From Paulownia fortunei (lineage: Eukaryota > Streptophyta > Magnoliopsida > Lamiales > Paulowniaceae): DNA of 64,000 nucleotides. Made by a program: the position numbers and the translations under genes. Of the stretch, positions 24,840 through 36,249 are shown piece by piece. The stretch is from positions 6,820,001-6,884,000 of the forward strand of contig CM033124.1 of assembly GCA_019321725.1 (NCBI GenBank). The letters run 5' to 3'. The notes below the pieces were generated by a model that saw nothing but the letters and a program-made list of their open reading frames with translations, ran no database searches and was not told the DNA's origin. Each line of letters begins with the position of its first letter. Position 1 is the first letter of the stretch.

Positions 24840-25220
24840 AACTTCCATGTTTTATTAAAAAGTAAAACCTTCTCCATCTAAAATAGGAATGGAGATAATG
24901 TTCTTGACCATCTTTGGAACATAAAGATAATTGTTAAAAACAAAACTACTCCATTTCCTAAAGCTAAGTTGACACTTCCTATGGCTAATCCAACAATCTT
25001 TGCTCCATTCCCCAGCAGTAGGATTGTCTCTCGTTTACTTAGCTTCCGAATTCTTGCCATCACCTGTAAATAATTGTTAAAAACTAAAACTACTCTATTT
25101 CCTAAAGCTAAGTTGACACTTCCTATGGCTACTCCAACAACCTCTGCTCCATTCCCCAGCAGCAGGATTGTCTCTCATCTACTTAGCTTCCTGCTTCTTG
25201 CCATTACCTGCAAATGATTG
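24840..25220 (-). pseudogene. Protease/pre-integrase segment of copia-1 with an internal duplication
   Basis: The minus strand reads ETILLLGNGAKIVGLAIGSV and ALGNGVVLFL at 24878-25063, the protease-to-integrase bridge of copia elements. The same text, diverged, is repeated at about 25073-25216. The aspartic active site itself is not clearly visible. Confidence 0.6.
24929..25216 (-). repeat. 144-bp direct tandem duplication (two units)
   Basis: Units 24929-25072 and 25073-25216 align base for base with a modest number of changes. The period, 144, is a multiple of three, so the duplication adds 48 codons in frame. Confidence 0.9.
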
Positions 25221-25289
25221 AAAAGATGAGACCCACAACTGGTATCTAATACCCAAGAACCATCGTTAACTGATAACTTCAAAAAAATA

Positions 25290-25502
25290 AATACATGAAC
25301 TCTTTAGGCTCGCAAGATACTCCTTGTAGTTTTTCGTCCAATGCCCAAGTTTGTCGCAGTAGTGGCACTTATCATCAGTCTTGTTGGAACACTTGGAGAC
25401 ACTACTTGTTCGCTTCATGCCTTTGGATTATGAGGAATGCTTTTATTTTCCCTTTTTTTCTCTTGGGCTTTGTGTTTGTTATATATTTTGCAAACGGCAA
25501 AT
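25290..25502 (-). pseudogene. Gag nucleocapsid remnant of copia-1
   Basis: The minus strand carries a zinc knuckle reading CHYCDKLGHWTKNYKEYL (25305-25365). The last cysteine of C-x2-C-x4-H-x4-C is replaced by tyrosine. A lysine-rich text follows upstream. At about 25483-25502 the minus-strand text TTTGCCGTTTGC could be a damaged Athila-A primer site, but this is weak. Confidence 0.6.
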
Positions 25503-26800
25503 GCACAGTGTTAAGTTTTAATACAACGGTAAGTTGAGTATCATATCCACAAGGATTGTAATCAAAAAATTGCAGCAAGTATTATAGTTCAAATAGTCCT
25601 AATTTAATCAAGAAAATTAAGTAATGATTAGTAAACAAAGTAGAATAAGATAAAAATTGCAAAGATAAAACTAGAGTTCTGAGAAGTAATACAACAAACA
25701 CCTTATGAATAAGAAATTCTAGAGAAATGACTCACCTAATTATTACCTATGTTCTTCCTTCTATAACATATTAATTCAATAATACATGTAAGTCAAGAAT
25801 TCCTGAGATCATCAATTCCCACTCTCGAGTGCCGAATTGATTATGAGTTCTAATATGAATTTTAATATCTCTATAAAAACTCAAGAATAAAACTCTAAAA
25901 AAGTTCAATAAATTCTTCTTCAAAACTTCAAAGGTTTCATAAGCTTCTCAACTCTATGATTCCTATGTTATGTTATATTTATAATCATGTATAATACTCC
26001 CCCTCTCGAACACTCTTAATTAATGGTAAATAATCAAGATGTAATACTAAACAAGATAACACAAACAAGATGAATAACTTGAACTAATAATATTTAAAAT
26101 TCAAAACATATGATCAAATAAGGTTATATCATCCTTTAAAAAGAAATATTTTATTCATCATGTATGAATATAACATCAAGAAATACATGAGAAAGAGCAT
26201 GGAAATTATTCACCAATTTGTAAAATGGAAGAAATGGTTGAAGTTCTTCTTGTCTCCAAGAATGACTCACTTTTCTCTCCAAATAGCTCTCTGTCCAGTA
26301 GTAAGCTCTCACTGTCCAATAGCCTTCTTCTATCTAAGAACAACTCCTCACGTCCAGATTACTTTGGGGTCCTTAAAATCAGAATGGAGAAGCCCTGAAT
26401 AGGGCAAAAAACCCATTTTGCCACTTTTATCCGCGTGGCAATGCATAGGCACTGACTAGACAGCCTAGTACAGTTAGGCACTAAACTTTCTGTCTTCAGC
26501 GTCTGTAGCCTCTTTAAACCCACTTTTGACTGCTTTATATTCCGAGTTGGCTTTTAGTATCTTCATACTAATTGTAGCTCTATGTCTTGGCTTTCAATAA
26601 GTATTTGAATAAACTAAACATAACATCTATGGAGATAGTTATGCTTGACATACCATAATGTGTCATAGCAAAAAAATTCAACCCAGTACTGACTCTTAAA
26701 CTCAGTTTTTTTCATTGAGATCGATACAATTGAATTTTGTGGTAAACATAGAAGTTATAGATATATCTCTTGGATTTCTATTGGTTCAAGAATCAAGTCA
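25503..26800 (-). repeat. 5' LTR of Athila-A, truncated at its outer end
   Basis: The outer half (26190-26800) matches 1-629. The inner end is set at TGCACAG (25503) because on the minus strand the LTR should end in CA. The Athila-type LTR-end motif (plus: GTATCATATCCACAAGGATT, about 25540) is present. The last roughly 230 bases are missing at 26800, where Tekay-2 LTR text begins. Confidence 0.7.
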
Positions 26801-26985
26801 AGGCAATTATAAAAATGATTACGTTTCTCTACACTCTACATATTAGCTAAGTGTGGTAAAAATTGGGGAGACTTGATATTGTGGATTATTCTTTGATAGG
26901 CATAATCTTTACTTGTTGAGCATTAGCTCATATAGTTTATGCATTATAGGTGAGCACGATGATAATTGAAGCATCTTTTGTTATT
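26801..26985 (+). repeat. 5' LTR remnant of Tekay-2, two blocks
   Basis: 26801-26870 corresponds to about 32312-32372 of the 3' LTR, and 26871-26985 corresponds to about 33221-33335. About 850 bases between the blocks are missing. At about 26985 the text changes directly to gag (AATAAATATTTCATGGCCCC, like 9453 in Tekay-1). Confidence 0.8.
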
Positions 26986-27560
26986 CTGAAATAAATATTT
27001 CATGGCCCCAATTCACATGATGAATATGAATGAGTTAATTCAACTACGATAAGGAGCGATAACTATTGGGGAATATATATTCGCAGATTTAAACAGCTGT
27101 CCAAGTTTGGTACGCACATGGTTAGCACTAAAGCACTAAAAATAAAGAGATTTTTGGATGGTTTGAGGCCAGAGTTGTACCAAAATATGAATATGGTGGG
27201 TACTCAATGGGTGACATTTTCACAGGTAGCTGAGAGGGCACTAGTGGCAGAATAGCTGAATCGAAAATCGCTTGTGCACAGGAGGTTTGACAACAGTTCA
27301 GACAGTAGGGATAGAGATGGACTGCAGGGCAAAAGAGGTTGGTCCAAATGCAGAGGCCAAGATTTGGATTTCAAGAAGAATAAGGCAACAACAAAAAAAG
27401 GTTGAAGTAAGAGACCACGGGCTGAATGAGAAAAAGCATCAATACCAGAAGTTATGTGTTAGAAATATGGTAATCGACATACTAAAAGCTGCTCTACAGA
27501 TACTAAGACATGTATTTAATGCGGAATGTTAGCACATATTGCTAAATTTTACCTAAATAA
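26986..27560 (+). pseudogene. Gag remnant of Tekay-2
   Basis: Begins in the middle of capsid (equivalent of 9450 in Tekay-1) and runs to the zinc knuckle. The knuckle is ruined: a stop replaces one residue between the first two cysteines, and the last cysteine reads tyrosine (27510-27555). Several frame changes. Confidence 0.75.
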
Positions 27561-29460
27561 ATAAAATCACACCGGCTAAAGGAATATACCAGCCAAGGTG
27601 TTCACCATGACCAGGGCGGATGCAGAGCTAAATCCATCGATGGTGACAAGTAAACTTTATATTTTTAGTGTTCCAACACTAGTGTTATTTGATTCTGGAT
27701 CCACACATTCATTTGCATCCTCTAAGTACATAAAGGGGTGGGTAGAATACCAGATGTAGCAAAAATCAGTTATAGTGTAGCAGTCCCCTCTAATGATATT
27801 AGACAAACCAATCGAATTTTGAGAGCTTGTGCTATACCTATTGAAGATAGAGAATTATATATTGATCTGATTATGCTGGATATGAATAATTACGATGTCA
27901 TTTTAGGCATGGATTGACTGTCAAAGTACAGGGCTACTATCGACTGTAAGGAAAAGACAATGACATTTCAACTTTTTGGGCAAGAGTCTTTCAGTCAGCA
28001 TTGTGAAGAATTTAAGATTCCTTGTGATTTCAGCAGTGAACACGTATGATTACTCGAGGCTAGTTGCGAAGGGTACTTAGTGAGTGTCATGAGCATTGAG
28101 GAACAATACCCACCAACTCTTAGTGAAATACCAGTGGTGCGGGAATATACTGAAGTATTCCAAGATGATCTTTTAGGATTCCACCAGATTATGAAATAGA
28201 ATTTGTTATCGACAAACAACCAAGAACGTCTCTAATTTCTAAATCTCCCTACAGAATAGCTCCTTTGGAGTTGAAAGAATTGAAAGTACAATTGCAGAAG
28301 TTGTTGAATAAGGGATTCATCAGACCAAGCTTTTCACCTTGGGGAGCGTCAGTTCTGTTTATACGTAAGAAAGATGGCACCATGAGACTATGCATCAATT
28401 ATCGAGAGTTGAATAGGGTTATGATTAAGAATAAGTATCTGTTACCCAGAATCAATGATTTATTTGACCAGCTTTAGGGTACCGTAATATTTTCGAAGAT
28501 TGACTTACACTCTGGGTACCATCAACTAAAAATAAAGGAAGAAGATATCCCAAGCCAACATTTAGTACAAGATATGGGCATTATGAATTTTTGGTGATGC
28601 CGATCAGATTGACTAACACTTCACCAACATTCATGGATCTGATGAACAAAGTGTTTGAGGAGTTTCTAGATAAATTTTTATTGTATTCATTGATGACATT
28701 CTAGTTTACTCCAGAACTAAAGAAGTGCATGCCGCATATTTGAAACAAGTACTGGAGGTCCTGAAAGTGAAGTAGTTATAAGCCAAATTCAAAAAATACG
28801 AGTTCTAGTTGGATTGCTTTGTATTCCTGGGACATGTTATATCAGGATCAATATATCCAAGTAAAGTTGAAGCTATCAACAACTGGACGCAACCTACTAA
28901 TCCTTTAGAGGTGTACAGTTTTCTAGATTTAGCTAGATATTACTGAAGATTTATAGAGGGATTCTCCAAGATTGCTATGCCATTGACACAATTAACCAGA
29001 AAAGAGGTAACGTTTAGATAGACGAATATGTGTGAGCGAAGTTTCCAGGAGCTAAAAATGAGGTTGACTTCAGCACCTATTCTCTCAATTCCATGAGGTA
29101 CTAGAGGATTCATAATTTACAGTGATGTGTCGAAGAATGGATTAGAATGTGTACTGATACAAAATGGTAAAGTAATTACGTATGCATCCAAAAAACTTAA
29201 AAAGTACGAAAAGAATTACCCCACGTACGACTTGGAACTTGTTGTTGTAGTATTTGTGCTTAAAATATGGAGGCACTATCTAATGGTGAATGGTGCGAGA
29301 TCTATACAGATCATAACAGCCTCAAATACTTTTTCACACAGAAAGAGTTGAATATGTGACAATGGAAATGGCTGGAACTGGTAAAAGATTATAATTATGT
29401 GATCAATTACCACCTTGGTAAAGCCAATGTTGTAGCTGATGAGTTGAGCTGAAAATCCAC
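27561..29460 (+). pseudogene. Protease, RT and RNase H remnant of Tekay-2
   Basis: Protease keeps its active site, FDSGSTHSF (about 27690), unlike Tekay-1. RT is readable at 28265-28477 ([26 protein letters not shown]) and beyond, with FIDD near 28690. RNase H is readable at 29127-29351 ([32 protein letters not shown]). Stops and single-base indels break it at many places. Confidence 0.82.
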
Positions 29461-31036
29461 ACAAAGTACAATTACTATGGCTTTAATTCAAAAATCAGAA
29501 CTGAATGAGTTGCAGAAAATGAATATAGAGATTTTATAGACAGGAGTAATAGAGACAAAGTTAGCATCAGTAATAGAGACAAAGTTGGCAGCCCTGATGC
29601 TTCAACTTAAGCTAATTGATTGGATCAAATAGGGGTAGTGAGATGATGAATATCCCGTCAAGATAAGGAAAGATGTTGCTGCAGGAAAGTCTCATGAATT
29701 TGAGATAACTCATAATGATATTTTATAATTTAGAGGGCGGTTTTAAGTACCAAATGTTCATAACATTTAGGAAGATATTTTAAAAAAAGCACATTCAACC
29801 CCTTATTCAGTATATCCAAGGGCTACCAAGATGTATAGAGATTTGAAAATCCATTCTTGGTAGCCGAGTATGAAAAATGACATCGCCCAGTATATGGAGC
29901 AATGTCTAACATGTCAGTAGATAAGGATCGAACATCAAAGACCCGCATGAATTTTACAACCTCTACTCATTCCAGAATGGAAATGGAAAGGATCACCATA
30001 GATTTCGTAACTAGTTTGCCAAAGACTGCTAAGGGTTATGATGCTATTTGGGTTATCGTTGACAGATTGACGAAGTCTGCTCATTTTCTTTCCATATGTT
30101 CTACATATTCCATGGATCGTTATGCCCAATTATACATTCAAGAGATTATCAGACTTCATGGTGTGCTATTATCTATAATTTTTGATAGAGATTCGAGATT
30201 TTTGTCTACTTTTTAGAGGAGTTTACACAAAGCTTTGGAACACAGTCATCATTTAGTACAACATATCATCCTCATATGGATGGGTAATCTAATGAACAAT
30301 ACAGATATTGGAGGATATGCTCAGAGCCTGTGTATTCGACTTCCAAGGTTAGTGGAGTAAATTCCTACCTTCCCTGGAGTTTTCATACAACAACTGCTAT
30401 CAGACTAGCATTAGAATGGGTCCCTATGAAGCATTGTATGGAAAAAACTGTGGGTCTTTGATACATTAGGATGAAGTTGGTGAGAAGAACTTTTGGGCCA
30501 AGATATGATTCAAAAGATGATAAAAGTCGTGTTACAGATTCAATAAAGAATGCAAACTGCCCAAAATTGGTAGAAAAGTTATGGAGATCAACAAAGAAGG
30601 GAACTAGAGTTTGCGGTAGGAGATTAAGTGTTTTTTAAAATAGTACCAATGAAGAGCATCATGCGGTTTGGGAAGAAAGGAAAATTGAGTCCCAAATACA
30701 TTGGCCCATTCTCTCTGATTGAAAGAATTGGTGATGTTGCTAACTGACTAGATTTGTCAACATTTATGTTCCAAATACACAATATATTTCATGTGTCTAT
30801 GCTGAGGAAATATTTTGCTAATCCCTCTCACATTCTGAAGAATGATCCAGTGGAATTAAAGGTAGATTTGAGCTACGAAGAAAAGCCTATACATATTTTG
30901 TTACGAGAAGTGAAACATCTAAGAAATAAATAGATTACATTGGTTAAAGTGTTATGGAGAAACCAATTGGTAGAAGAGGCCACGTGATAAAGGGAGGATG
31001 AAATGAGAACTAAGTATCCTGAACTTTTTTTATAAG
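29461..31036 (+). pseudogene. Integrase and chromodomain remnant of Tekay-2
   Basis: The core frame at 29902-30216 contains ITIDFVTSLPKTAKGYDA and a second block IIFDRDSRFLS with the catalytic Asp. The C-terminal text (30600-31036) parallels Tekay-1 through the chromodomain-like tail, where a TGG codon became a stop (GATAAAGG, about 30985). A short direct repeat of about 25 bases occurs at 29545-29590 in the spacer before integrase. Confidence 0.8.
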
Positions 31037-31063
31037 TGAAATTTCAGGGATGAAATTTTTATC

Positions 31064-31075
31064 AGGAGAAGAGGA
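31064..31075 (+). other. Polypurine tract of Tekay-2
   Basis: AGGAGAAGAGGA abuts the LTR start TGTGATACCC. Confidence 0.8.
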
Positions 31076-33712
31076 TGTGATACCCGAATATCTCACTACT
31101 CACATGGCCTAATATGATTCATGTATTACATGTTAATTGCATGTTATTTACATTTATATTGACATCATATAATTTATTTTATTACAGTGTTCTTAATCAT
31201 TAAACTTAATTTTAAAGCTCTTGCACGGTATTGATTATCGAATCCCCTAATGCAAATGGTCAATTCTACATTGGGATAAGAATAAATTTAGATATGAATA
31301 TGAAGAATATTACTAGGTTACACGTTATAATTTTTAGAAGTGTTAATGGTGTCACTAGTAAATTTATACGGTTTAATTTGATTTGATCAAGTTATTTCAA
31401 AAGTATATATTTGTAAATTAATGTACTGGGATATTGGACATGAGATAATGTGATTTAAGTGTCATATTACAAGGTCAATATGTGCATATGATTTTAGAAA
31501 TGCAAATAAGACAATCATTTAAAAATCAGATGCCAATCGATTTAGAGATCGAATGAACGATTAAGAAATTAGAATACAATTTATTATCTGATCATACATA
31601 AATTAAAATAAATTGTAAATAGATAAATCAATAATGAGAAACACTAGATTACAGCTGTATAAGATGTGTGTAACATCAGATTTGAACCACCACTTGCCAC
31701 ATCAAGCTTTGCCAACTCAAGCTACCACCTTAACCTTTCTTTATTTCTATCCTTGAACCATGGCCCAAAAAACCATTTTCTGAGCTATTTCACCTCCAAA
31801 AGCTCCATATTAAATTTTATAAGTTTCTCCCAATGATTCCAAGTAAAGAAAAAAGTGAAGAAAGTAAAGCAAAGTAAGGAGAAGCAAATAGAATTTTAAA
31901 TTTGTGCATAAGTGAGCTTAACTCATGTTATTTATTTAAGTTCTTGAATTGTTTGAGTGTTTATGATTTTAAAAGCTTCTATTATTATTTATAATCATGT
32001 TAGGGTGTTATCTATGGTCTTATAATTCACAAAAGAGGGTTTTTTTGTTACAAAATCGCAATAGAAATCAATAGGGACAGAAACTGTATACTTGTTGGTA
32101 TTTATTTTTAAAGCTTTATATATGTATAATAAGTTGATTAAAACCCATATATTTCACCATATATGTGTTTGTATATGATTGTTGTGGATGTATGTATATA
32201 AATTGAAATATGGTTTGATATTTAAATAGACATAAAACTGTCATGATAAAACTTACAGTTTTTGTGTTGTGATAAGTTGGCTAGTTTTTCTGAGGTAAAT
32301 CAGTGATTTTAGGCAATTATAAAATATGATTACATTTCTCTACATATTAGCTAAGTGTGGTAAAAATTTGGGAGTGATTGGATATGCTTAGGGATGTCAA
32401 AATTATCATGCAACTAAATCGAACAGCAAGAAAATATGAAAATGTGAATCTCACATTTGATAACTTAACATGTTTCAACTTAGACATGTTGCTATTGAAT
32501 GTTAACAATTAGGTACATGCTATTAGAGTTATAATACTTCAAATATATGATGTTTACATATATCGAAGATGAGAAATTAAGATATTTGAGAGATTATATT
32601 GGGTTCTAGTTTGTGAAAGCTTGATTGTTACCTAGATAGGTTGGTGTTTAAGGTCTTAGTATGAGATTTTGTGCTTTCAACATGCCAAATTGGGAATGGT
32701 GCTTGATGTTGAATAATATTACAGACTATTTTACATTTATGGTTGGAGAGGAATACTAAATAAATCTAGACTAAGCCACCAACCAAGTGAAAGGTAAGTA
32801 AAGATTTATTTGCAACTACAATGTATAGACATAGTAAATGTGTGATTTATATGTAATATCATAGATCATATGTGAATAGAAGAGGGCACACATTACTATC
32901 ATTCATGTCTGTTGAGCATACATACATGGGCATTGGCACATGCATGCATCATATACAAGCATTGTGATAAATCTTGCATTGTACGGCATGATTTTAAGAA
33001 AGAAAAATATTTTGTTGACCACTACTAGTGTACCGAAATATGCATAGATTTGCAGATTCACGTGCATGGAAGTGCATACTTATGAGTATGCATGGATTTG
33101 CATACTTATATCATTATTAGCCATTAGATTATGGCAATGTGCAGAACTCTTTTTCGGTGCATGGCATACTATGTTTTGATGCATGGAATTACATTGTGGG
33201 CATAGTATTTTGAGATGCATGACTTGATATTGTGGATTATTCTTTAACAAGCATAATATTTACTTGTTTAGCATTAGCTCATATAGTTTATGCATTGTAG
33301 GTAAGCACGACGATGCTTGAAGTATTTTTTGTTAGCTGGGCGGCTGTTAGAGCTCTTGCAAGTGTCTGAGAGAGTGTGTACATGGATAACGACCTGTTAG
33401 ACTATTTTCTTGGCTTGTTATATTCTAAGTCTGTTGTATTATATTTTGAGACTGGTACTATAGTTCACTTCTAAAACTTTACTATAAACAAGTATGTAAA
33501 TATTGTGGTCGTTGTGGGTGTTGTGTTTTTATATAAATATTAATCCTACTATATACAGGACATATGTGAGGAAGTATTTTAAATAGGGTTGTGCGTGTAA
33601 AAAGTGATTTATCTTTTCTTAAAGTGTTACACAAAAAACAAATATCGCACATACACACAAAATCTATCATGTCAAATTACACTTTATTTTGTTGTTGAGT
33701 AGTGGGTGTTAA
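31076..33712 (+). repeat. 3' LTR of Tekay-2
   Basis: About 2.64 kb, colinear with the Tekay-1 LTR but clearly more diverged, and with fewer tandem units in the first half. A TATA box (TTATATAAATAT, about 33530) is kept. The end reads GGGTGTTAAG instead of GGTGTTACA, so the last bases are mutated or lost. Confidence 0.85.
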
Positions 33713-34473
33713 GCCTAGTACCTTAATCATTTTATAAGTGATGCTCAATTAGTCTTTTACCTCGACAGACCAAAAGAAAAAGTTCTAATACTCCACCTGT
33801 ACATGTCGAAAACTCAATTGATGATTAAAGTGAGGGCATAAAAACTATCTATTTTGACATGCTTGTCTCATCCCTAAATAAAATAACTACATTTTCAAAA
33901 AAAAAAAATGAGTATAATTATAAAAAAAATATATTAACCAAAGAACAATATCAAGGTCAAAAACAACACCCATAATTAATCACAACCACATTATTGATGC
34001 TAAATTTTAATTATTGAAGTTCGAAAAACCACTACAACTAAAAAATAATTGGCAATGCACAAACTTTTGGTTTATAACTTCACAAATATGCCATGTTATG
34101 CAAAAACAAAAAAAGAAAATGGGGGTACATTTCAAGAGTATTAAAATTACTTTTTACTGTGCTACAATTTTTCATGGTTTCAACAGACCTAAAAGAAAAT
34201 ATGTTTGATTTTTTTTTTAGAAAAGTAACTAGGAAAGCACATTTTGAACAGACTAGATGTGATATCAACTATCCCCACTCCCAACCTAGTCGAGACATTA
34301 TCCCTAATATAAAAAATATTTGGAAAATAGAAAATATATAACCTGAAATGTCACTTATTGGAAATAAAGTTGGAACAACACAATATACATACTATTAGTC
34401 AAAATTATTAAGAATAAATTTCACAGGCTGAGAGTCAAATTCATTTTGTGTTTTTGACCATTGTCCCTATTGG
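33713..34473. other. Stretch with no recognised feature
   Basis: AT-rich sequence with oligo-A/T runs. I see no LTR, no transposon protein and no gene. Short overlapping open frames at 34014-34341 on both strands look like chance. Confidence 0.5.
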
Positions 34474-34869
34474 GCTAATCCACACAAGCGAAGGCTGGAT
34501 CAGGTTCTGGCATATATACTATAAGTTGAGTAATCAGTGGGTCAGGTGTTGGTGCAGAAATGAGGATTCGTATCACAGACGATCAAATAAAATCTTTTTC
34601 TATAGCATGATCTACAAAAGATTGCAAACCATCAAAGAAACTATTAACATTAAGAGTACCTACATGTTTCTGGTAAATATTGAGTTGTACTCAAGAGATA
34701 ACTTAGTATAACTCCTCCAGTGTACTAAAAGCACTAGGTAGGATAATGAATGCGTCCGTATTATTTAAGATGTTACGCATTTTATCTTGAATATGTAACA
34801 CTTTTAGTTTATTATCGATGGTAATACTTGTGATATTCTATACTATTAAAAGTTTTGGGATAACTCCTC
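34474..34869 (-). pseudogene. LOG-like (cytokinin riboside monophosphate phosphoribohydrolase) pseudogene
   Basis: The minus strand reads, in one frame with stops, GGVIPKLLI, then NTDAFIILPSAFSTLEELY, then NIYQKHVGTLNVNSFFDGLQ, SFVDHAIEKDFI and ISAPTPDPLITQL. The order and spacing match the plant LOG family, which releases active cytokinin bases from their nucleotides. The signature PGGxGTxxE is degraded to PSAFSTLEE, which would destroy the active site. Stops interrupt the frame after ELY, after VIS and after DFI. The right end (about 34869) coincides with a possible splice acceptor (CTCATGTAG before GGAGTTATCCC). No upstream exons were found before 36060. Confidence 0.7.
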
Positions 34870-35920
34870 CTACATGAGCAAAAGTAAAAAATACTCCCCA
34901 TTAACCCCGTATTGCCTCCCCCGTACACTAAATAAATTTTTTTTTTGCTAGAGTTCTATCAAGGTTATTGGCTGCATCTATATACTCACCATTTTATCCT
35001 AGATTAGCTCCATAAAAGACTAAATACAATTGAACTTGGGAGTGGAAAACCCTTCCATTTTCTCTCTCTCTCTCTCTTTCGAAAGTGAGTTATGTAGAAA
35101 TGGAGTAAGTAAGATGTTACTCATTGAAGTATGACAGGGAATGCATTTTTTGCATGTCTTTTCTTTTATCATAAAGATTGAAAATAAGAACATAAAATTT
35201 AAAAATTAACTAATTACACATGAATGTACATGTAGTTATGACTGTAGCTTATATTTTCCTCTAGTTTTATGTCCGGTAATGATTTAAACGCCCTCTATGG
35301 GTCGAGGATATGCTTCCCATTCAATTTTCTTATAAACTGGCAAACAGGGTCTTTTAATGTCAGATTCCCAAGACTATAACACTTATATTTATCTTGGAAG
35401 TGATTCTATAAATCAAGGATTACACGATCCACTAATCCACAAGGATGCATCTTAAGAGTCAATAGAATGTTATCTAGAGACTCTTTACTTAATCCATCCT
35501 TTACGAATTGAATTTTATTTTCTCGATTGAAACTATTCCTAAGGAATGACACTTTATGTTGCAAGTCGATTGAACACATCTGTGACAAACTTGTATTTTT
35601 TTGCCGTTCATTTTTTTGCATATGAGCTTTTACCTAAGCCAGGTATGTATCTAGTAAGCAAGTTTGAAAACTTACCTGCTACTCTTACCTTCGGTTCAAT
35701 TATCTATCATAAGTCCTATGGGATGCTCTTATGCATAAGCATCTTTAATCTTTCAATCATAGCTTGGCAAATTTCTAAAATTACATTTTTGGAAGGAAAA
35801 GGAAATTATTTTGGAAAGAAAAGAAAATTACTTCCTAAGAGTTAGAAGAACGTCATCCATTTTGGAAAATTGATAAGTCTGACTTCAATAGCCATAGAGT
35901 ACTGTTATCTGCCACTTAAT
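34870..35920. other. Unresolved stretch with a TC microsatellite
   Basis: Holds a pure TC repeat at 35060-35078. On the minus strand between about 35400 and 35790, text such as NSFNRENKIQFVKDGLSKES and LDNILLTLKMHPCGLVDRV looks protein-like but is broken, and I cannot assign it. Nothing else is recognised. Confidence 0.4.
35060..35078. repeat. TC dinucleotide microsatellite
   Basis: About nine TC units with no interruption. Confidence 0.9.
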
Positions 35921-36035
35921 CAGAATGGATCCTAACTTTTGATAATTTTCACAACTTTTGTAGAAAGTGCAAATGTCTTTGAAAAGAGTGGGCCAATAAA
36001 ATCTGCATTGCAATATCTTTGCAGTAGTTTTCTTT
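35921..36035 (-). pseudogene. Isolated gypsy integrase zinc-finger fragment
   Basis: The minus strand reads ILLAHSF or, in a second frame, ILQCRFYWPTLFKDI and CTFYKSCENYQKLGSI. This is the N-terminal zinc-binding block of an Athila-type integrase with the last cysteine changed to tyrosine. It is out of order relative to Athila-B, whose own zinc-binding block is at about 37180-37330, so it belongs to another, mostly lost copy. Confidence 0.6.
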
Positions 36036-36249
36036 GTCTATTCTTGCATGATAAGATTTAAAAAAAAAATACTATCTACCTCATTGTCAGCATGCATCTT
36101 TGATTAGGGCAAAAAAATAGAAGAAATAAAGAAAATTAAATGGATAAAAAGAAAAGGAAATGAGAGTTAGAGAAAGCAAATATGTGATTGTGGGCTCTTA
36201 TGGCCTTCTTTTCCATCTATTGGGTTGCCTTCCAACAAGCGCTTAGTTT

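Larger units (their letters stand above)
20008..25502 (-). mobile_element. copia-1: Ty1/copia coding fragment without LTRs, inside Athila-A
   Basis: From right to left the minus strand carries a gag zinc knuckle, a duplicated protease/pre-integrase part, integrase ends with the core missing, and RT. The RT is interrupted by a solo LTR (20217-23094). No copia LTR, PBS or PPT is found at either end. The left junction joins RT text SRYQSNLG to Athila gag DKARLW at about 20005-20009; the right junction runs into the Athila-A 5' LTR. Orientation is the same as Athila-A. It occupies the place of the Athila leader and gag N-terminus. Confidence 0.75.
1..26800 (-). mobile_element. Athila-A: Athila/Tat-like Ty3 LTR retrotransposon, nested host of other elements
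   Basis: Reading right to left on the minus strand the order is 5' LTR (25503-26800), gag pieces (19928-20007, 16433-17645), protease (5133-5920), RT and RNase H (3511-5132), integrase (2264-3500), 3' noncoding, PPT and 3' LTR (1-863, cut by the window edge). The two LTRs align over about 1-629 and 26190-26800 by eye. Gag, protease and pol read as the Athila/Tat type (FMDD at the RT active site, MVADHLSRLEQ after RNase H). Three later insertions and one captured segment interrupt it. The right end is cut at 26800, about 230 bases short of what the left LTR predicts, so no TSD can be read. Confidence 0.8.
26801..33712 (+). mobile_element. Tekay-2: degraded, internally deleted Tekay-like element
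   Basis: The same architecture and closely related coding text as Tekay-1, but with many more stops and indels. The 5' LTR is reduced to under 200 bases by two deletions, and the PBS and first half of gag are gone. The 3' LTR (31076-33712) is nearly full length. No TSD can be read because the left end is a deletion junction. Confidence 0.85.

Noticed and set aside
34014..34341. Overlapping short open frames on both strands
   Set aside because: No similarity to any family I know, residue mix typical of AT-rich noncoding DNA.
33713..36060. Missing 3' LTR of Athila-B or missing outer end of the Athila-A LTR
   Set aside because: By eye neither the 41694-43993 LTR nor the 630-863 segment matches anything in this stretch; an alignment would be needed to exclude strongly diverged copies.
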